Shown here piece after piece: positions 40,897-50,017 of a DNA stretch of 62,307 nt (the stretch's first letter is position 1; each line of letters opens with the position of its first letter). The notes below the pieces were generated by a model. The model made no database searches and was not told the origin of the DNA. It worked only from the letters and a program-made list of their open reading frames with translations. Origin of the DNA: Agromyces binzhouensis (GTDB lineage: Bacteria > Actinomycetota > Actinomycetes > Actinomycetales > Microbacteriaceae). Position numbers and translations under genes: made by a program. The stretch spans positions 1 to 62,307 of the forward strand of contig NZ_SDPL01000001.1 of NCBI RefSeq assembly GCF_004135055.1, written 5' to 3'.

Positions 40897-41646
40897 ATGG
40901 CGGACGACGGTGTCAAGTATGAGACGAGGACTGTGCGCACTATCCGTGGCACGGAGTCTCGGGCGGCGGCGAAGTGGGAGAAGGCCGGTTGGGAGGTCCT
41001 CTCCCAGTCTCAGGGGAAGCTGCAGACGGAGCTAACCATTCGTCGACCCCAGCCGAAGACACCGTGGCGTCTCTACGCGGTCGGCGGCGGTGCGCTCGCG
41101 ATCGTCATCATCGCTGGCATCATCGGCGGGATCATCGGTGAGAGCAGCGACGTCGAGACTGCCGGTCCCTCGACCGACTCCGCCAGCCAGACAACCTCGC
41201 CGCCCAGGGAGACGCCCTTCCAGGAGCCGACGCCATCCTCCGCACCCCCGGCCGAACAAGTCGTACTCACAGCTGATAACAACGAGGAATTCGCAGCCAT
41301 CCTTGCTCTCGGCGACACCTGCGATGACTCAATCGCTGCGTTCGCCGAGAAGTACCGTGGTCAGACGCTTGCGTTCGCCGCGAGCATCGGGGCAATGGCC
41401 AACCACAACGGCTATAGCACCCGATACGACATCCTGATCTCAGCAGGCGACTACAGCGAGACGTCGGCCTGGGGACCGGCCTTTCAGTTTCGCGATGTGA
41501 ACACCACATTCGACCTTCATTACTCCGGTAACGCACCCGACACGATCGGCGTCGGCACGAACCTCCTCGTGACGGCGGAGGTGGACCAGTACGAACCCAA
41601 CTCGTGCCTGTTCCTATTGGAGCCGGTCGAGACCGCGTTCCGGTAG
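40897..41646 (+). CDS. DUF4839 membrane-anchored protein
   Basis: 249 residues from ATG 40897. A cytoplasmic N-terminal module (KWEKAGWEVLSQSQGKLQT) is followed by one membrane segment (LYAVGGGALAIVIIAGIIGG, about 65-85), a Pro/Ser/Thr linker and an extracytoplasmic DUF4839 domain (about 125-249): LTADNNEEFAAILALGDTC, AFAEKYRGQTLAFAASIGAM, DILISAGDYSET, CLFLLEPVETAFR. DUF4839 is a common lipoprotein-like or membrane-anchored domain in Microbacteriaceae and relatives, function unknown. Confidence 0.85.
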   Translation: MADDGVKYETRTVRTIRGTESRAAAKWEKAGWEVLSQSQGKLQTELTIRRPQPKTPWRLYAVGGGALAIVIIAGIIGGIIGESSDVETAGPSTDSASQTTSPPRETPFQEPTPSSAPPAEQVVLTADNNEEFAAILALGDTCDDSIAAFAEKYRGQTLAFAASIGAMANHNGYSTRYDILISAGDYSETSAWGPAFQFRDVNTTFDLHYSGNAPDTIGVGTNLLVTAEVDQYEPNSCLFLLEPVETAFR

Positions 41647-41772
41647 ACACCCGCGCTAGGGCCGAGGCAGCAGTAGGGCTAGCACCCTGAAGGTGTGGCC
41701 CGCACGACCTACCGAGCACTCGCCCGCCACGACATCGCTCCCCATCGGCTCCGCAGTTGAAGGACCCAGCAC

Positions 41773-42129
41773 ATGACCAACTACTTCGCGGCTCGCGGAC
41801 TGAGACTCGCCGCGGAAGCGATCGCTAAAGAGCTCCGCGCGACGCCCGGCTACCAGAACGTCAGGGTCTATGCGGACTCAGAATCGCGCGAAGGCTACGC
41901 GATCGTGGAGTATCAAACGCCGAAGGGAAAGGCCCGCAAGTTTGCTCTGCACTTGGACGAGGACGGCCAGCGCCTTCGCTGGGTAAACGCCGGCGCGTAC
42001 GAGATCGGCAAGGTCGTGCAGGAGACTCGGGTGGCGGGGAGCATGACGCACGGGTGGACTCAAGCGCTGTCAAAGCTGATAGCCGCACCAGCAGCTGCAA
42101 AGCGGAATGCCCGCGTCCCCGGCGCTTGA
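41773..42129 (+). CDS. Small hypothetical protein
   Basis: 118 residues from ATG 41773, with a GGACC ribosome site. The fold is likely alpha/beta: helix GLRLAAEAIAKELRA, then strands NVRVYADSESREGYAIVEYQ and ARKFALHLDEDGQRLRWV. No family recognised. It stands alone between the DUF4839 gene and the helicase. Nothing obvious in the 126-bp gap before it. Confidence 0.6.
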   Translation: MTNYFAARGLRLAAEAIAKELRATPGYQNVRVYADSESREGYAIVEYQTPKGKARKFALHLDEDGQRLRWVNAGAYEIGKVVQETRVAGSMTHGWTQALSKLIAAPAAAKRNARVPGA

Positions 42130-42432
42130 TCTGCCAGCATCGTCTGCCGCCGTGAATCGGCTTGAGTCTCGTTCCGTTCTTCAAGCAAGAATGGAGAAGA
42201 TGAACAGGAGTGTTCGCCGGAGATACGTGAGCGGGAATCTCGCTGAGGTTCGGCCGAGGCACCCGAACATGATGAGCGCGGTCCGGAGTGTGCCGGGCTG
42301 TTGGGGATGAGCCCGGAAGTGCGGCGGCCCTGGCATCGCCGCGCGAGATCGACTCTGGCGTGAAGCCGGCTGTGACGACGGACGCGGCGGAGATCAAACG
42401 GTTGCAGAAGGAGAACGCGAAAGGGAGCCTTG
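42130..42432. other. Intergenic region before helicase gene
   Basis: About 300 bp without a supported gene. Small overlapping frames look random. It likely holds the promoter of the helicase-nuclease/ApeA-like pair, but no clear -35/-10 was seen. Confidence 0.5.
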
Positions 42433-45006
42433 ATGGCATTCGTTGGCAAGACCAGGAAGGTTATCCAACAGTTCGATACCCCCGAGGAGCTGTATCTGAG
42501 GGGTGCACTCCCTCGTACGGGTGAGGCGGTGCCGTCGCTCTGGCTACACCAAGGCGACGTTATTCGTTCGTATGCAGAAAAGCATCAGAAGACGCCCGAT
42601 CTCGCCTTGGAACTCCCGACCGGCACAGGAAAGACGCTTCCTGGTCTGCTTATCGGCGAATGGGTAAGGCGCAAGGGCGAGGGGCCGGTTCTCTACGCGA
42701 CGCCGACGAAACAGCTCGCCAGGCAGGTCGCCGGTGCCGCGAAGCGTGAAGGCATTCCCGTCGCACTGCTCCTCGACGGGCACCGGAAGTGGGACGTCAA
42801 TGATGAGACCGCTGTGGAGGCAGGCGAAGCCATCGGGGTCACCACGTACAGCGCGATCTTCAACAGCAACCCGCATGTGCCCACACCGCGCCTGATCGTC
42901 TTCGACGACGCGCACGCCGGTGAGCAGTTCGTCGGGCACGAGTACGGCGTGGACATACGTCGATCAGAGAGCGAGGAGGCTTACTTTGCCGTGCTCGCGA
43001 CTCTGAAGCCTTTCCTGTCCGGACTGCTGATTCAACGACTCGAGGGCGCGCCAGATCCGGGGGCGCACAATCAGGTAAGGCTCATCGTCCCCGCCGTAGA
43101 TCAGACTGCGCTGGGGGCCTTGGACGCCGCGCTCGCGAGGCTGCCAAGGCCGTACAAGTTCGAGCACGCGATGGTGCGCTCCGGGCTTGCCTCGTGCCTC
43201 CTGTATCTCTCGTACAGCGGAGTCCAACTACGGCCCATGGTGCCGCCGACGTTCGAGAATAAGGTCTTCGCGCAGGCCGGACAACGGATCTACCTCTCGG
43301 CAACGCTCGGCTCCGGAGGCGAGTTGGAGCGAGCGTTCGGGCGGCGCGAAATCGTCCGCATGCCGCTGCCCACCAAGACTCCGCCGCGTTCGGGACGCCG
43401 ACTCTTTGTGTTCCCCGACCTCGTTGCGGGTGGTGATAGTGCCGCGCTCACGAAGCGCATCGTGGCCCTCACGAACAAGGCACTTGTCCTGAGTCAGGAC
43501 ACGGTTGAGCGGGCTCGCGAGGCGGCAGCTGCTCTGGCTGGCCCAGGAGTTCCCGTTCTCGGTAAAGACGAGTTGGAGTCCGAAGGCCTGGAGTCGTTCG
43601 CGATCGCCAGGACAGGCGTGCTCGGCCTGGCTAATCGGTATGACGGAATGGATCTTCCAGACCACGCGTGTCGAATCGTGGTGCTGGACGGCAAGCCGGA
43701 TGCTGTCGGCCTACAGGAGAAGTTCCTCAGCGAACGCGCTGAGGCGAACGCCGCGCTCTCCGAGCGGATCCGAACACGGATCGTGCAGGGGGCAGGGCGG
43801 AGCACACGCGGTCCGAATGACTACGCGGTGGTGGTTGTCCGAGGTACTGATATCACCAAGTACTTCAGCCGCCCGGAGAACATCGCTGCCCTCGAGCCAG
43901 AGATCCAGGCAGAGGTGCAGTTCGGCTGGGCGAACAGTCGAGGTGCAGATCCGGATGACGTCATCGAGAACGTCACGACGTTCCTCGCTCATGACTCGGC
44001 CTGGCGGGAGACTGGCGAGGAAATGGTGGCGGAGTTCCGGGGAGACGCCGTCAAGGTCGAGCCTCTCGCCGCGGAGCCTCTCGGGAAAGCGGCACCGCTC
44101 GAGGTCGAGGCGTGGCAGCTGGCGTACAGCGGGGAATGGATTGCAGCCAGTGAGAAGCTCCGAGAAGCGGTGGTTCACGTCGGCCCGGAAGCAACGCGCG
44201 GGTACCGCGGCCTGCTGCTATACATCGCGGGCGTCTGGCTGCATCTCGGTGCGGCCGACGAGACGGAGCGCGGTCGCGCACGAGAGTTGGTCCGAGAGGC
44301 GGGGTTGGCGGCGAACCGGGGAACTTGGCTCAGGGAGATGGTGCCGCTCCCCGCTGCGGATGAGGTGGAGCTGGCCCCCATGGATGTAGTGGCTGTCAAC
44401 GAGATCGTTGCACGCCTCCGCGGTCGCATTCGTCCCAGCGTTATCAAGGCCGAACTGGGCGAGATGGGGGCTGCGCTGTCGCAGGCGGACGCCGAGCGCT
44501 ACGAGCGGGGTCTGACAATCCTGGGCAAGTACCTTGGCGCTGCGGCATCGAAGCCGAAGGGTCGCGCCCGTTGCGATTCCGCATGGGAATGGGGCAATGC
44601 GATGTGGATGACGGTCGAAGCGAAGTCGGAGGAGCACTCTGACGGGCTACTGCCCGTGAAGGACATTCGACAGGCGAACACCCAGCTCGACCAGCTGGCG
44701 CACGACCGGGGCGCAGACAATGCGCCGGCGGGAAGCGTGAGCGTGCTGCTATCCGACCGGCTGGCCGTGGACCCGCAGCATGCCCCCGTGGCGAACCCCA
44801 ATGTCTACCTGAGCTCGCCGGAGACGGTGGAAGGAATCGTGGGCGATGTGGTGACGGTCTGGTCGGATCTGCTCTCGACCGCCACCGGCCAGATGTCGGA
44901 GGCTGAACAAAAGAAGCACGTCCGCGCCGTCCTCACTGAGAACGGATGCCTGCCAAGCCAGATCCTTGACCGCCTCACGCAGACCCGGATTCGGCCTGGC
45001 GACTAA
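42433..45006 (+). CDS. SF2 helicase fused to PD-(D/E)xK-like nuclease (defence candidate)
   Basis: 857 residues from ATG 42433 (AAGGGAG upstream). Helicase motifs: Walker A ELPTGTGKTLPG (about 57-68), motif Ia YATPTKQLARQV, motif II as DDAH in LIVFDDAHAG (about 155-160), SATLGSGGEL, and motif VI QGAGRSTRG (about 453-461), an XPD/DinG-like layout. Residues about 712-740 show CDSAWEWGN and TVEAKSEEHS, i.e. D-x(n)-E-x-K, then DIRQANTQLDQLAH, which fit a PD-(D/E)xK nuclease. It lies 50 bp before an ApeA-like HEPN gene in the same direction. A helicase-nuclease plus HEPN pair suggests an anti-phage or anti-plasmid role. The nuclease assignment is motif-based. Confidence 0.78.
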   Translation: MAFVGKTRKVIQQFDTPEELYLRGALPRTGEAVPSLWLHQGDVIRSYAEKHQKTPDLALELPTGTGKTLPGLLIGEWVRRKGEGPVLYATPTKQLARQVAGAAKREGIPVALLLDGHRKWDVNDETAVEAGEAIGVTTYSAIFNSNPHVPTPRLIVFDDAHAGEQFVGHEYGVDIRRSESEEAYFAVLATLKPFLSGLLIQRLEGAPDPGAHNQVRLIVPAVDQTALGALDAALARLPRPYKFEHAMVRSGLASCLLYLSYSGVQLRPMVPPTFENKVFAQAGQRIYLSATLGSGGELERAFGRREIVRMPLPTKTPPRSGRRLFVFPDLVAGGDSAALTKRIVALTNKALVLSQDTVERAREAAAALAGPGVPVLGKDELESEGLESFAIARTGVLGLANRYDGMDLPDHACRIVVLDGKPDAVGLQEKFLSERAEANAALSERIRTRIVQGAGRSTRGPNDYAVVVVRGTDITKYFSRPENIAALEPEIQAEVQFGWANSRGADPDDVIENVTTFLAHDSAWRETGEEMVAEFRGDAVKVEPLAAEPLGKAAPLEVEAWQLAYSGEWIAASEKLREAVVHVGPEATRGYRGLLLYIAGVWLHLGAADETERGRARELVREAGLAANRGTWLREMVPLPAADEVELAPMDVVAVNEIVARLRGRIRPSVIKAELGEMGAALSQADAERYERGLTILGKYLGAAASKPKGRARCDSAWEWGNAMWMTVEAKSEEHSDGLLPVKDIRQANTQLDQLAHDRGADNAPAGSVSVLLSDRLAVDPQHAPVANPNVYLSSPETVEGIVGDVVTVWSDLLSTATGQMSEAEQKKHVRAVLTENGCLPSQILDRLTQTRIRPGD

Positions 45007-45056
45007 CGGGCGAGCCAGGTCGCGGCGACAGTGACGTGGTGTGGGAAGGTCGACTC

Positions 45057-46499
45057 GTGAGCGAAACAGTGCCCCTTCGTCATCTTCTCGAGCCCGGCGA
45101 GTACCGGGTGCAGTGGACGATTCCGTCACGAGAAACCGGGGAGATCACGCTCGAAGGCGACCTGGATCTGGTCGCTGACCGCCCGCCGCGCGCGCATGTC
45201 TATGGCGAGATCCCCGGGACCTACTCGCCGGGCGAATCCGGAACACGAATCGCGAGTTTTCCGCAAAGCTACTACGGGGGTTTGGTGCGGGGACGCCTGC
45301 TGAACGGGCAGCACGTCCTGCTCGTGGACACCACCATCGACGTCATCTTCCCCGACCGGGCGGCACTACACGCACGGGCTGCGCTCGTCGGCCGCAACCC
45401 TGCCCCCGATGGCGAACTGTCCGTCACGCAGATGAAGGCCCAAGTAGAAGGACTCGACGCGGTAGCGGGGATTCCGCCGATTCACCAGACCGAGGTGCCA
45501 ATGCAGGCGCCACCAGGAACGAAGCATCTCGACTGGAGCTGGAAGGCCTATGGGCAGCCGGAGAGCACGCAAATCTGGGCGGATACGGAGGCCGAGGTAC
45601 AGATCCGATACCTGAACAGTTACTCGGCGACGGACTGGTACGCCTTTCGCGTGAGCTTCAGCCCGGTCGTGCTCGTCAAACCGACCGCTCCTCTGGGTAT
45701 TGAGGCGGTGTTCGACGATTGGATCGAACCGGTGCGGCGCCTCATCTCGCTCTCAACCGGACGGCGCGAACGCCTTACTTTCGTCTCCGTGACGCTCGCA
45801 GGCAAGCCTGACATCGCGCCGGATGGAGACGAGGTCAACGAGTTTCAGATATACGGGAGCGCGATCCACCAAGAGCCATACGCATCACGTGGAGCGGACG
45901 TTGGCAAACTCTCGCCAGCGTTCCACTTCTCGCCACAGGAGATGTCACTCCTGGCGATGCTCCGCCGCTGGCAAGAACTCGCGGCAGATCACCACCCGCT
46001 TCTCGAGTCCTACGCGTCCCTCATTTACGCCCGAGACCAGCACCCTCGCTCCCGGTTGCTGCTGCTCATCCAAGCCATCGAAGGCTTCTACGGTCATGAG
46101 ACCCACGCCGCCTACGAGGTCCGGCTAGCAACACACAAGACCCGCAGGGAAGAGATCCTCGCCCTCCTCGCGAAGACGCAAAATGAGGACGTAATGAGCT
46201 TCCTGAAGAAGCACCTCATGAAATCGCCTCCGGCCAGTCTGGAGGAGGCCCTCGGGAAGACGCTAAAGGCCGCGCCGGTCGACGTCGTCCCGGAGCTGAA
46301 AAGGACGGCCCTGCTATCCGAGCACGAATCGGTTCCGTCTGGTCTGCGCATCATCCGCAACGATCTCGCTCACGGTAACCGCGGCTACCCACCCGAAGAC
46401 CTCCACGAGATTGTTCGCGCCCTTGATGGCGTTGTCCGAGCCAACCTGCTGCGCGTCCTTGGTTGCGACGAAGCGAGCCAACGAGCGGCCCAGCAGTAG
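45057..46499 (+). CDS. ApeA-like HEPN ribonuclease (abortive infection type)
   Basis: 480 residues from GTG 45057, with GGAAGG 8 nt upstream (a GTG at 45036 is an alternative). The N-terminal part (about 1-190) has beta-rich segments ITLEGDLDLV, AHVYGEIPGTY and LVRGRLLNGQHVLLVD, like the ApeA N-terminal domain. The C-terminal helical domain (about 330-475) carries LLLLIQAIEGFYGHET and the HEPN catalytic R-x4-H in IIRNDLAHGNRG (about 432-437). ApeA proteins are known anti-phage HEPN effectors that likely cleave host RNA. Following the helicase-nuclease gene suggests they work together as sensor and effector. Confidence 0.82.
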   Translation: MSETVPLRHLLEPGEYRVQWTIPSRETGEITLEGDLDLVADRPPRAHVYGEIPGTYSPGESGTRIASFPQSYYGGLVRGRLLNGQHVLLVDTTIDVIFPDRAALHARAALVGRNPAPDGELSVTQMKAQVEGLDAVAGIPPIHQTEVPMQAPPGTKHLDWSWKAYGQPESTQIWADTEAEVQIRYLNSYSATDWYAFRVSFSPVVLVKPTAPLGIEAVFDDWIEPVRRLISLSTGRRERLTFVSVTLAGKPDIAPDGDEVNEFQIYGSAIHQEPYASRGADVGKLSPAFHFSPQEMSLLAMLRRWQELAADHHPLLESYASLIYARDQHPRSRLLLLIQAIEGFYGHETHAAYEVRLATHKTRREEILALLAKTQNEDVMSFLKKHLMKSPPASLEEALGKTLKAAPVDVVPELKRTALLSEHESVPSGLRIIRNDLAHGNRGYPPEDLHEIVRALDGVVRANLLRVLGCDEASQRAAQQ

Positions 46500-46557
46500 T
46501 GCCCCTGCAGGCGGGCCGCTCAGGAATGTCGCGCCCTGAAAGGGCCGCGCCGCACGA

Positions 46558-46917
46558 CTACGTTGAGACGAACGCTTTACGAGTATCGAGATCAACCGAC
46601 TCGGTTCTGAACTGAGGGTCGCGCCGGCGAAGCACGGACGATTCCTCACCGAGAGTTCGCTTCCCTCCCACGGGCCCAGGCTGTGATGGGGGCCGAATGG
46701 CCACGGCTCGAGTTATGGCTGACCCAGAGCGAAGAGAGATCCGGATTTCGTCTGGTACATCCTCGGCGTCGAAGATGCGAAGGGCTACGTAACGCTCGGG
46801 AGGCGCCGGAAGGGTCCGGGCCCTCCGGTGCAGACGCATGATGCTCACTCTCATGTGTGAGGGCGAGTCTGGCCGTGTCAGCACCGCGAACCCAGCCGCC
46901 CACGAGTGTTCGTTCAC
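46558..46917 (-). CDS. Hypothetical protein downstream of two-TM gene
   Basis: 119 residues from GTG 46917, 2 bp after the preceding two-TM gene. The core PPERYVALRIFDAEDVPDEI has a beta-strand followed by an acidic loop; the C-terminus holds several Arg. No family recognised. The tight spacing and shared strand suggest an operon with 46920-47156 and 47178-47858. Confidence 0.5.
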   Translation of the reverse strand: MNEHSWAAGFAVLTRPDSPSHMRVSIMRLHRRARTLPAPPERYVALRIFDAEDVPDEIRISLRSGSAITRAVAIRPPSQPGPVGGKRTLGEESSVLRRRDPQFRTESVDLDTRKAFVST

Positions 46918-46919
46918 GC

Positions 46920-47156
46920 CTAGGAAGCGCGGCGGTGGCGGCGAACGTGTTCGTCGAACTCCGCCTTCGGCACCAGCTTCCCGTTGAGAAGCCTCCGTCC
47001 CCCTGCGGCCAGCAAGTATACGAAGACTGAGATCGCCGTCACGCCGATCAGGCCTGCGACCTCTTCGAACGTGTCACCGTGCAGTAGTCCCCACACCACG
47101 CTCGAGCCCAACAGCACCATTGTGATACACGCCAACGTCGCGATGGTTTCCCTCAT
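46920..47156 (-). CDS. Small two-TM membrane protein
   Basis: 78 residues: two hydrophobic segments (ATLACITMVLLGSSVVWGLL and LIGVTAISVFVYLLAAGG) and a basic C-terminal tail (EFDEHVRRHRRAS). No family recognised. It lies 21 bp after the lipoprotein gene and 2 bp before the next gene, so probably in an operon with both. Confidence 0.65.
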   Translation of the reverse strand: MRETIATLACITMVLLGSSVVWGLLHGDTFEEVAGLIGVTAISVFVYLLAAGGRRLLNGKLVPKAEFDEHVRRHRRAS

Positions 47157-47177
47157 TGCTCCCGGATCCTCGGGCCT

Positions 47178-47858
47178 TCATTCATAGATCGAGATTCGAC
47201 TTGGATCGTAGAGCTCGATCTGGGCGACCCCGTTGTATAGCGTGATGACGCCCGACGTGCAGAGCGTTGAGCCGTAGGCGATTGGCTCGAGACCGCCGAC
47301 GTCCCAGACGATGATCTGGAAGCGGCCCGGATCCGGGTAGTCGAGACCGAGGTTGAGGAAGACATCGTCTTCGGAGTAACCATCACCGACGAGCGGCCCA
47401 CAGACGCGCTGCTCCGTTCCCGCGTAGCTGACGGCCGCGTCCCACGCGATCCCATCGCCGGGCTGTTCAACCGGTTCGGGCGCGGCTAGCGCGCTTCCGC
47501 TGGTGCAGAGCCCATCGGCGAGGAGAAGTTCGATGGCTTCGGGAACGAGGTACTGGGCGAGGTCACTGCAGGGCTCGGGGCCGAGCGCTCCCGATGCTGC
47601 TCCTCTCGTCGACGTGTAGTCGACCAGGATGTCGTATTCGTACGAGCAGTTCTCGGTGAGCCATTGGAAATACGAGTCAGTCGTGCCTGAGCTGTCGTCT
47701 GCACGCACGCCCTGGATGGCATTCGCGAGTACCCCGTCGCAGTCGGGCTCTTGGTAGGAGTTGCTGCTGCCGATTCCGTAGCTGCAGCCCGTCAGTAGGA
47801 GCACGAATGCGAGCACGGCGCCAGAAACGCAACGCCCAGTGTGCATCGTGTTGGCCAC
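47178..47858 (-). CDS. Lipoprotein of unknown function
   Basis: 226 residues from GTG 47858, chosen because AGGAGA lies about 5 nt upstream; an ATG at 47846 is an alternative. The N-terminus has an n-region, hydrophobic core VSGAVLAFVLLL and lipobox LTGC, so the mature protein is acylated at Cys. The mature part has six further Cys that may form disulphides (DCDGV, ENCSYEY, EPCSDL, GLCTSG, RVCGPL, TLCTSG). Exported, surface-anchored ICE cargo; lipoproteins on conjugative elements can serve in entry exclusion, but that is only an idea here. Confidence 0.72.
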   Translation of the reverse strand: MANTMHTGRCVSGAVLAFVLLLTGCSYGIGSSNSYQEPDCDGVLANAIQGVRADDSSGTTDSYFQWLTENCSYEYDILVDYTSTRGAASGALGPEPCSDLAQYLVPEAIELLLADGLCTSGSALAAPEPVEQPGDGIAWDAAVSYAGTEQRVCGPLVGDGYSEDDVFLNLGLDYPDPGRFQIIVWDVGGLEPIAYGSTLCTSGVITLYNGVAQIELYDPSRISIYE

Positions 47859-48021
47859 GGCTCTCCTTTGGTCGGCCTCGGAAGTGCTCCATGAGGACAC
47901 TAGGACCTAGGACGGGTCTGGCGCGGCCGCGACGTACCCCCTTTCTGGTGACACATCAGCTCCATTGGAGTGTGCCGCGCACGCATTCCCACGGATGCCG
48001 GACTGAGCGTTCGCATGAGGC

Positions 48022-48456
48022 CTATGCGATGCGGCGGGCGTTCTCGCCGTGCGGGTCAATCCACACTTCGAGCTCAGCATCGCCGTATAGCTCGTCGTAC
48101 TCTTGGGCCTCGCGCTCGAGGAACTCGGCGTCTTGCGCGGCGCGGGTCGCGGCGCGCCGGGCTCGAACTTCGTCGAGCCACGCCCACCCGTCTTTGCCCC
48201 CGTAGCCGCTGTATCCCGAGAAGGACAGATCCGCCACGAATAGGCTGCCGTTGCCGACGCCGACGTAGATGTCGAACAGGTCCTTGAAGGCTTCCGGCGT
48301 GTGCGCGGTTTCGACGAGTATTACTGAACTCTGAACGCGTATCCAGCGACCCCCGCTTTCGCCGAATTCGTCGCGGAGCAGTCGCTTGAATCGGCCGTGG
48401 CCCTGGGCGTCAAGGTCGTAGGTGGCGAGGAGTAAGTTGAGCGGTTCTTCGGTCAT
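48022..48456 (-). CDS. Cas2/SinR-like ferredoxin-fold small protein
   Basis: 144 residues from ATG 48456. The N-terminal 90 residues run LNLLLATYDLDAQGHGRFKR, then RWIRVQSSVILVETAHTP and LFVADLSFSGYSGYG. The order 'strand YDLD, helix, WxxxxSSVxLVET, ..., strand DLS..GYGG' is like the SinR/Cas2/VapD ferredoxin-like group. No cas1 or CRISPR repeats were found, so this is not a CRISPR gene. Cas2/VapD relatives include nucleases and toxins. The match is by pattern and only moderate; a long acidic helical tail (about 100-135) is extra. Confidence 0.5.
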   Translation of the reverse strand: MTEEPLNLLLATYDLDAQGHGRFKRLLRDEFGESGGRWIRVQSSVILVETAHTPEAFKDLFDIYVGVGNGSLFVADLSFSGYSGYGGKDGWAWLDEVRARRAATRAAQDAEFLEREAQEYDELYGDAELEVWIDPHGENARRIA

Positions 48457-48695
48457 GGCGTCGACCGTACACGTCGACTTTTCTTTATCCGGCTTTATCC
48501 GAGCATCCCTCACCCCTCACCCTGTTCCGGAGGGCACCCGGTTGTGGTCGGCCGTCCGTGTGCGCGCTAATCATGGCGGCGAAGTCTACCCAGGTCGAGG
48601 CGAAGCCAATCACCCCAGTAAGGGCAGCCGGACAAAATTCGGATTATCGGCCAGTCACTATGTAAAGCGACTTACGATAGTGCTACGATTAATGC

Positions 48696-49259
48696 ATGAT
48701 CGAAGTGAACGTGTCGCAGGAGGCCGACGGAAGTTGGCTCGTCGTGGTCGACGGCCGCGAACAGTACGCCTACCAGCGGCTCACCGACGCGATCCGTCGC
48801 ACGGGTCGCCGGCTCGGTGACGAGGCAGGTCCTGGCCAGTCCACCTCGGTGAGATGGACCTTCGCCGACGACTTCGTGAACGAGGCCGTCGCTATTGCCA
48901 AGGAGCGTCGTCAGCTCGCGGAGGACGAGGCCCGGATCGCAAAGCTCACGAACGAAACCATCGTGAACCTCGCCCAGCAAGGGCTCTCGAATGGCGATAT
49001 CGCCACCGTTCTGGGCCTCACTCCGGCTCGTGTGTCTCAGATCGTCCAGGATCGCGCCGACTGGCTCTGGGGGGAAGGCGATACCACCGGAGAGGTGACC
49101 TTCGCCCGGCTCCATTTCGGAAACGGCTGGCGTGTGGTGAAGGGCCGCGGACCTGTGCCTCCGCGGATCACATTTGCTGGCCTTACGTTCGAAGCCAGCG
49201 GGGGCTCTCACGCAGTGGGTGGCCAGCCCATGATTCCTTCGTACGTGGAAGTCGTCTAG
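48696..49259 (+). CDS. HTH-containing antitoxin/regulator-like protein
   Basis: 187 residues from ATG 48696. The N-terminus (MIEVNVSQEADGSWLVVVDG) looks like a small HicB-type beta domain. A helical region includes the HTH LAQQGLSNGDIATVLGLTPARVSQIV (about 96-121). The C-terminal part (LHFGNGWRVVKGRGPVPP) is a further small domain. A TACGAT -10 box at 48684-48689 puts the start codon at about the transcription start, so it may be leaderless. It may regulate itself or the neighbours; no toxin partner is evident beside it. Confidence 0.62.
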   Translation: MIEVNVSQEADGSWLVVVDGREQYAYQRLTDAIRRTGRRLGDEAGPGQSTSVRWTFADDFVNEAVAIAKERRQLAEDEARIAKLTNETIVNLAQQGLSNGDIATVLGLTPARVSQIVQDRADWLWGEGDTTGEVTFARLHFGNGWRVVKGRGPVPPRITFAGLTFEASGGSHAVGGQPMIPSYVEVV

Positions 49260-49372
49260 GTATGCATCACCGCGAATCGGTCTCGCGATCGTGTCGGAGC
49301 TCTCGACACAAGGAGATTGTCGGCTTACTGTGACAGCCAGTTCCTCACAGCGCAGGGGTGGTTGACAGGAGT

Positions 49373-49921
49373 TCAGCCCCCGTTGGCTTCTGGAGAAAAT
49401 TCCATGCGTGCGGCAGACAGAGCGCCAGCAGTCGACGGTCGATACTTCCTGCACCAGGCTTCGACCTCGGGATGGTCGATCTTGCTGGAGGCTTCCCATT
49501 CTCCACTGCGTTGTAGCGCCTCTTCGCGCTCAGCAACTACCGCAAGGACTGCTGCTGCCTCCTCGGATCCAGCCGCCTCGGGGCTTCGGGCTGCCGTGAT
49601 CACCGCCGTGAGAGCTGTGAGGCGCATCCAGTCGAGTGTCGTTCCGGGGTCGAGGCTGGAGTCTGTCTCTCCAGCGAGCCAGTCTCGACTCACTCCGGTG
49701 GCCAGGGCCCACATGGCGATGGTCGCCTTCGCAGGGCGGCGGTGCCCGTTCTCGGCCGCCGAGATCGTGGCTCGCGAGAGGCCGGCTATCTCTGCCAGTT
49801 CTGCCTGCTCGAGTCCCGCTTCCTCACGCGCCTTTCTGAGGCGGTCCGCGAGCGACCACGCGGGGTGCTTGTCTCGATTGGGATCGGAGATTTCAGGCAG
49901 CATGCGCACAATGCTAGTCAT
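49373..49921 (-). CDS. XRE-family regulator of the divergent pair
   Basis: 182 residues from ATG 49921. The HTH_3 domain is clear: LADRLRKAREEAGLEQAELA then IAGLSRATISAAENGHRRP (about 23-65), followed by TIAMWALATGVSRDWL. The C-terminal 90 residues are helical with no family recognised. The start codon is inside a 14-bp perfect palindrome (49915-49928) that also contains an ATG on the other strand, pointing to autoregulation and joint control of the divergent gene. It is a Cro/CI-type repressor by family. Confidence 0.82.
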   Translation of the reverse strand: MTSIVRMLPEISDPNRDKHPAWSLADRLRKAREEAGLEQAELAEIAGLSRATISAAENGHRRPAKATIAMWALATGVSRDWLAGETDSSLDPGTTLDWMRLTALTAVITAARSPEAAGSEEAAAVLAVVAEREEALQRSGEWEASSKIDHPEVEAWCRKYRPSTAGALSAARMEFSPEANGG

Positions 49922-49928
49922 ATGACTA
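49915..49928. promoter_or_regulatory. Palindromic operator spanning two back-to-back start codons
   Basis: TAGTCATATGACTA is a perfect 14-bp palindrome. Its centre CAT|ATG gives an ATG on the reverse strand (49921-49919), the XRE start, and an ATG on the forward strand (49922-49924), in frame with the divergent gene. Binding by XRE there would block both. A second inverted repeat, GGGTCCG (49973-49979) and CGGACCC (49992-49998), lies in the divergent leader. Confidence 0.72.
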
Positions 49929-50017
49929 ACCTTATGCAAGGGTGTCGCCGCTGCCATTCCCCAAGGAATCTTGGGTCCGGTTGGAACGAATCGGACCCGT
50001 TCCGTCGTGAGATAGGT

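Noticed and set aside
42107-42310. Short frame before the helicase gene
   Set aside because: No ribosome site, overlaps the previous gene and has random composition.
48022-48456. CRISPR-Cas locus because of the Cas2-like protein
   Set aside because: No repeat-spacer array and no cas1 or effector gene anywhere in the window.
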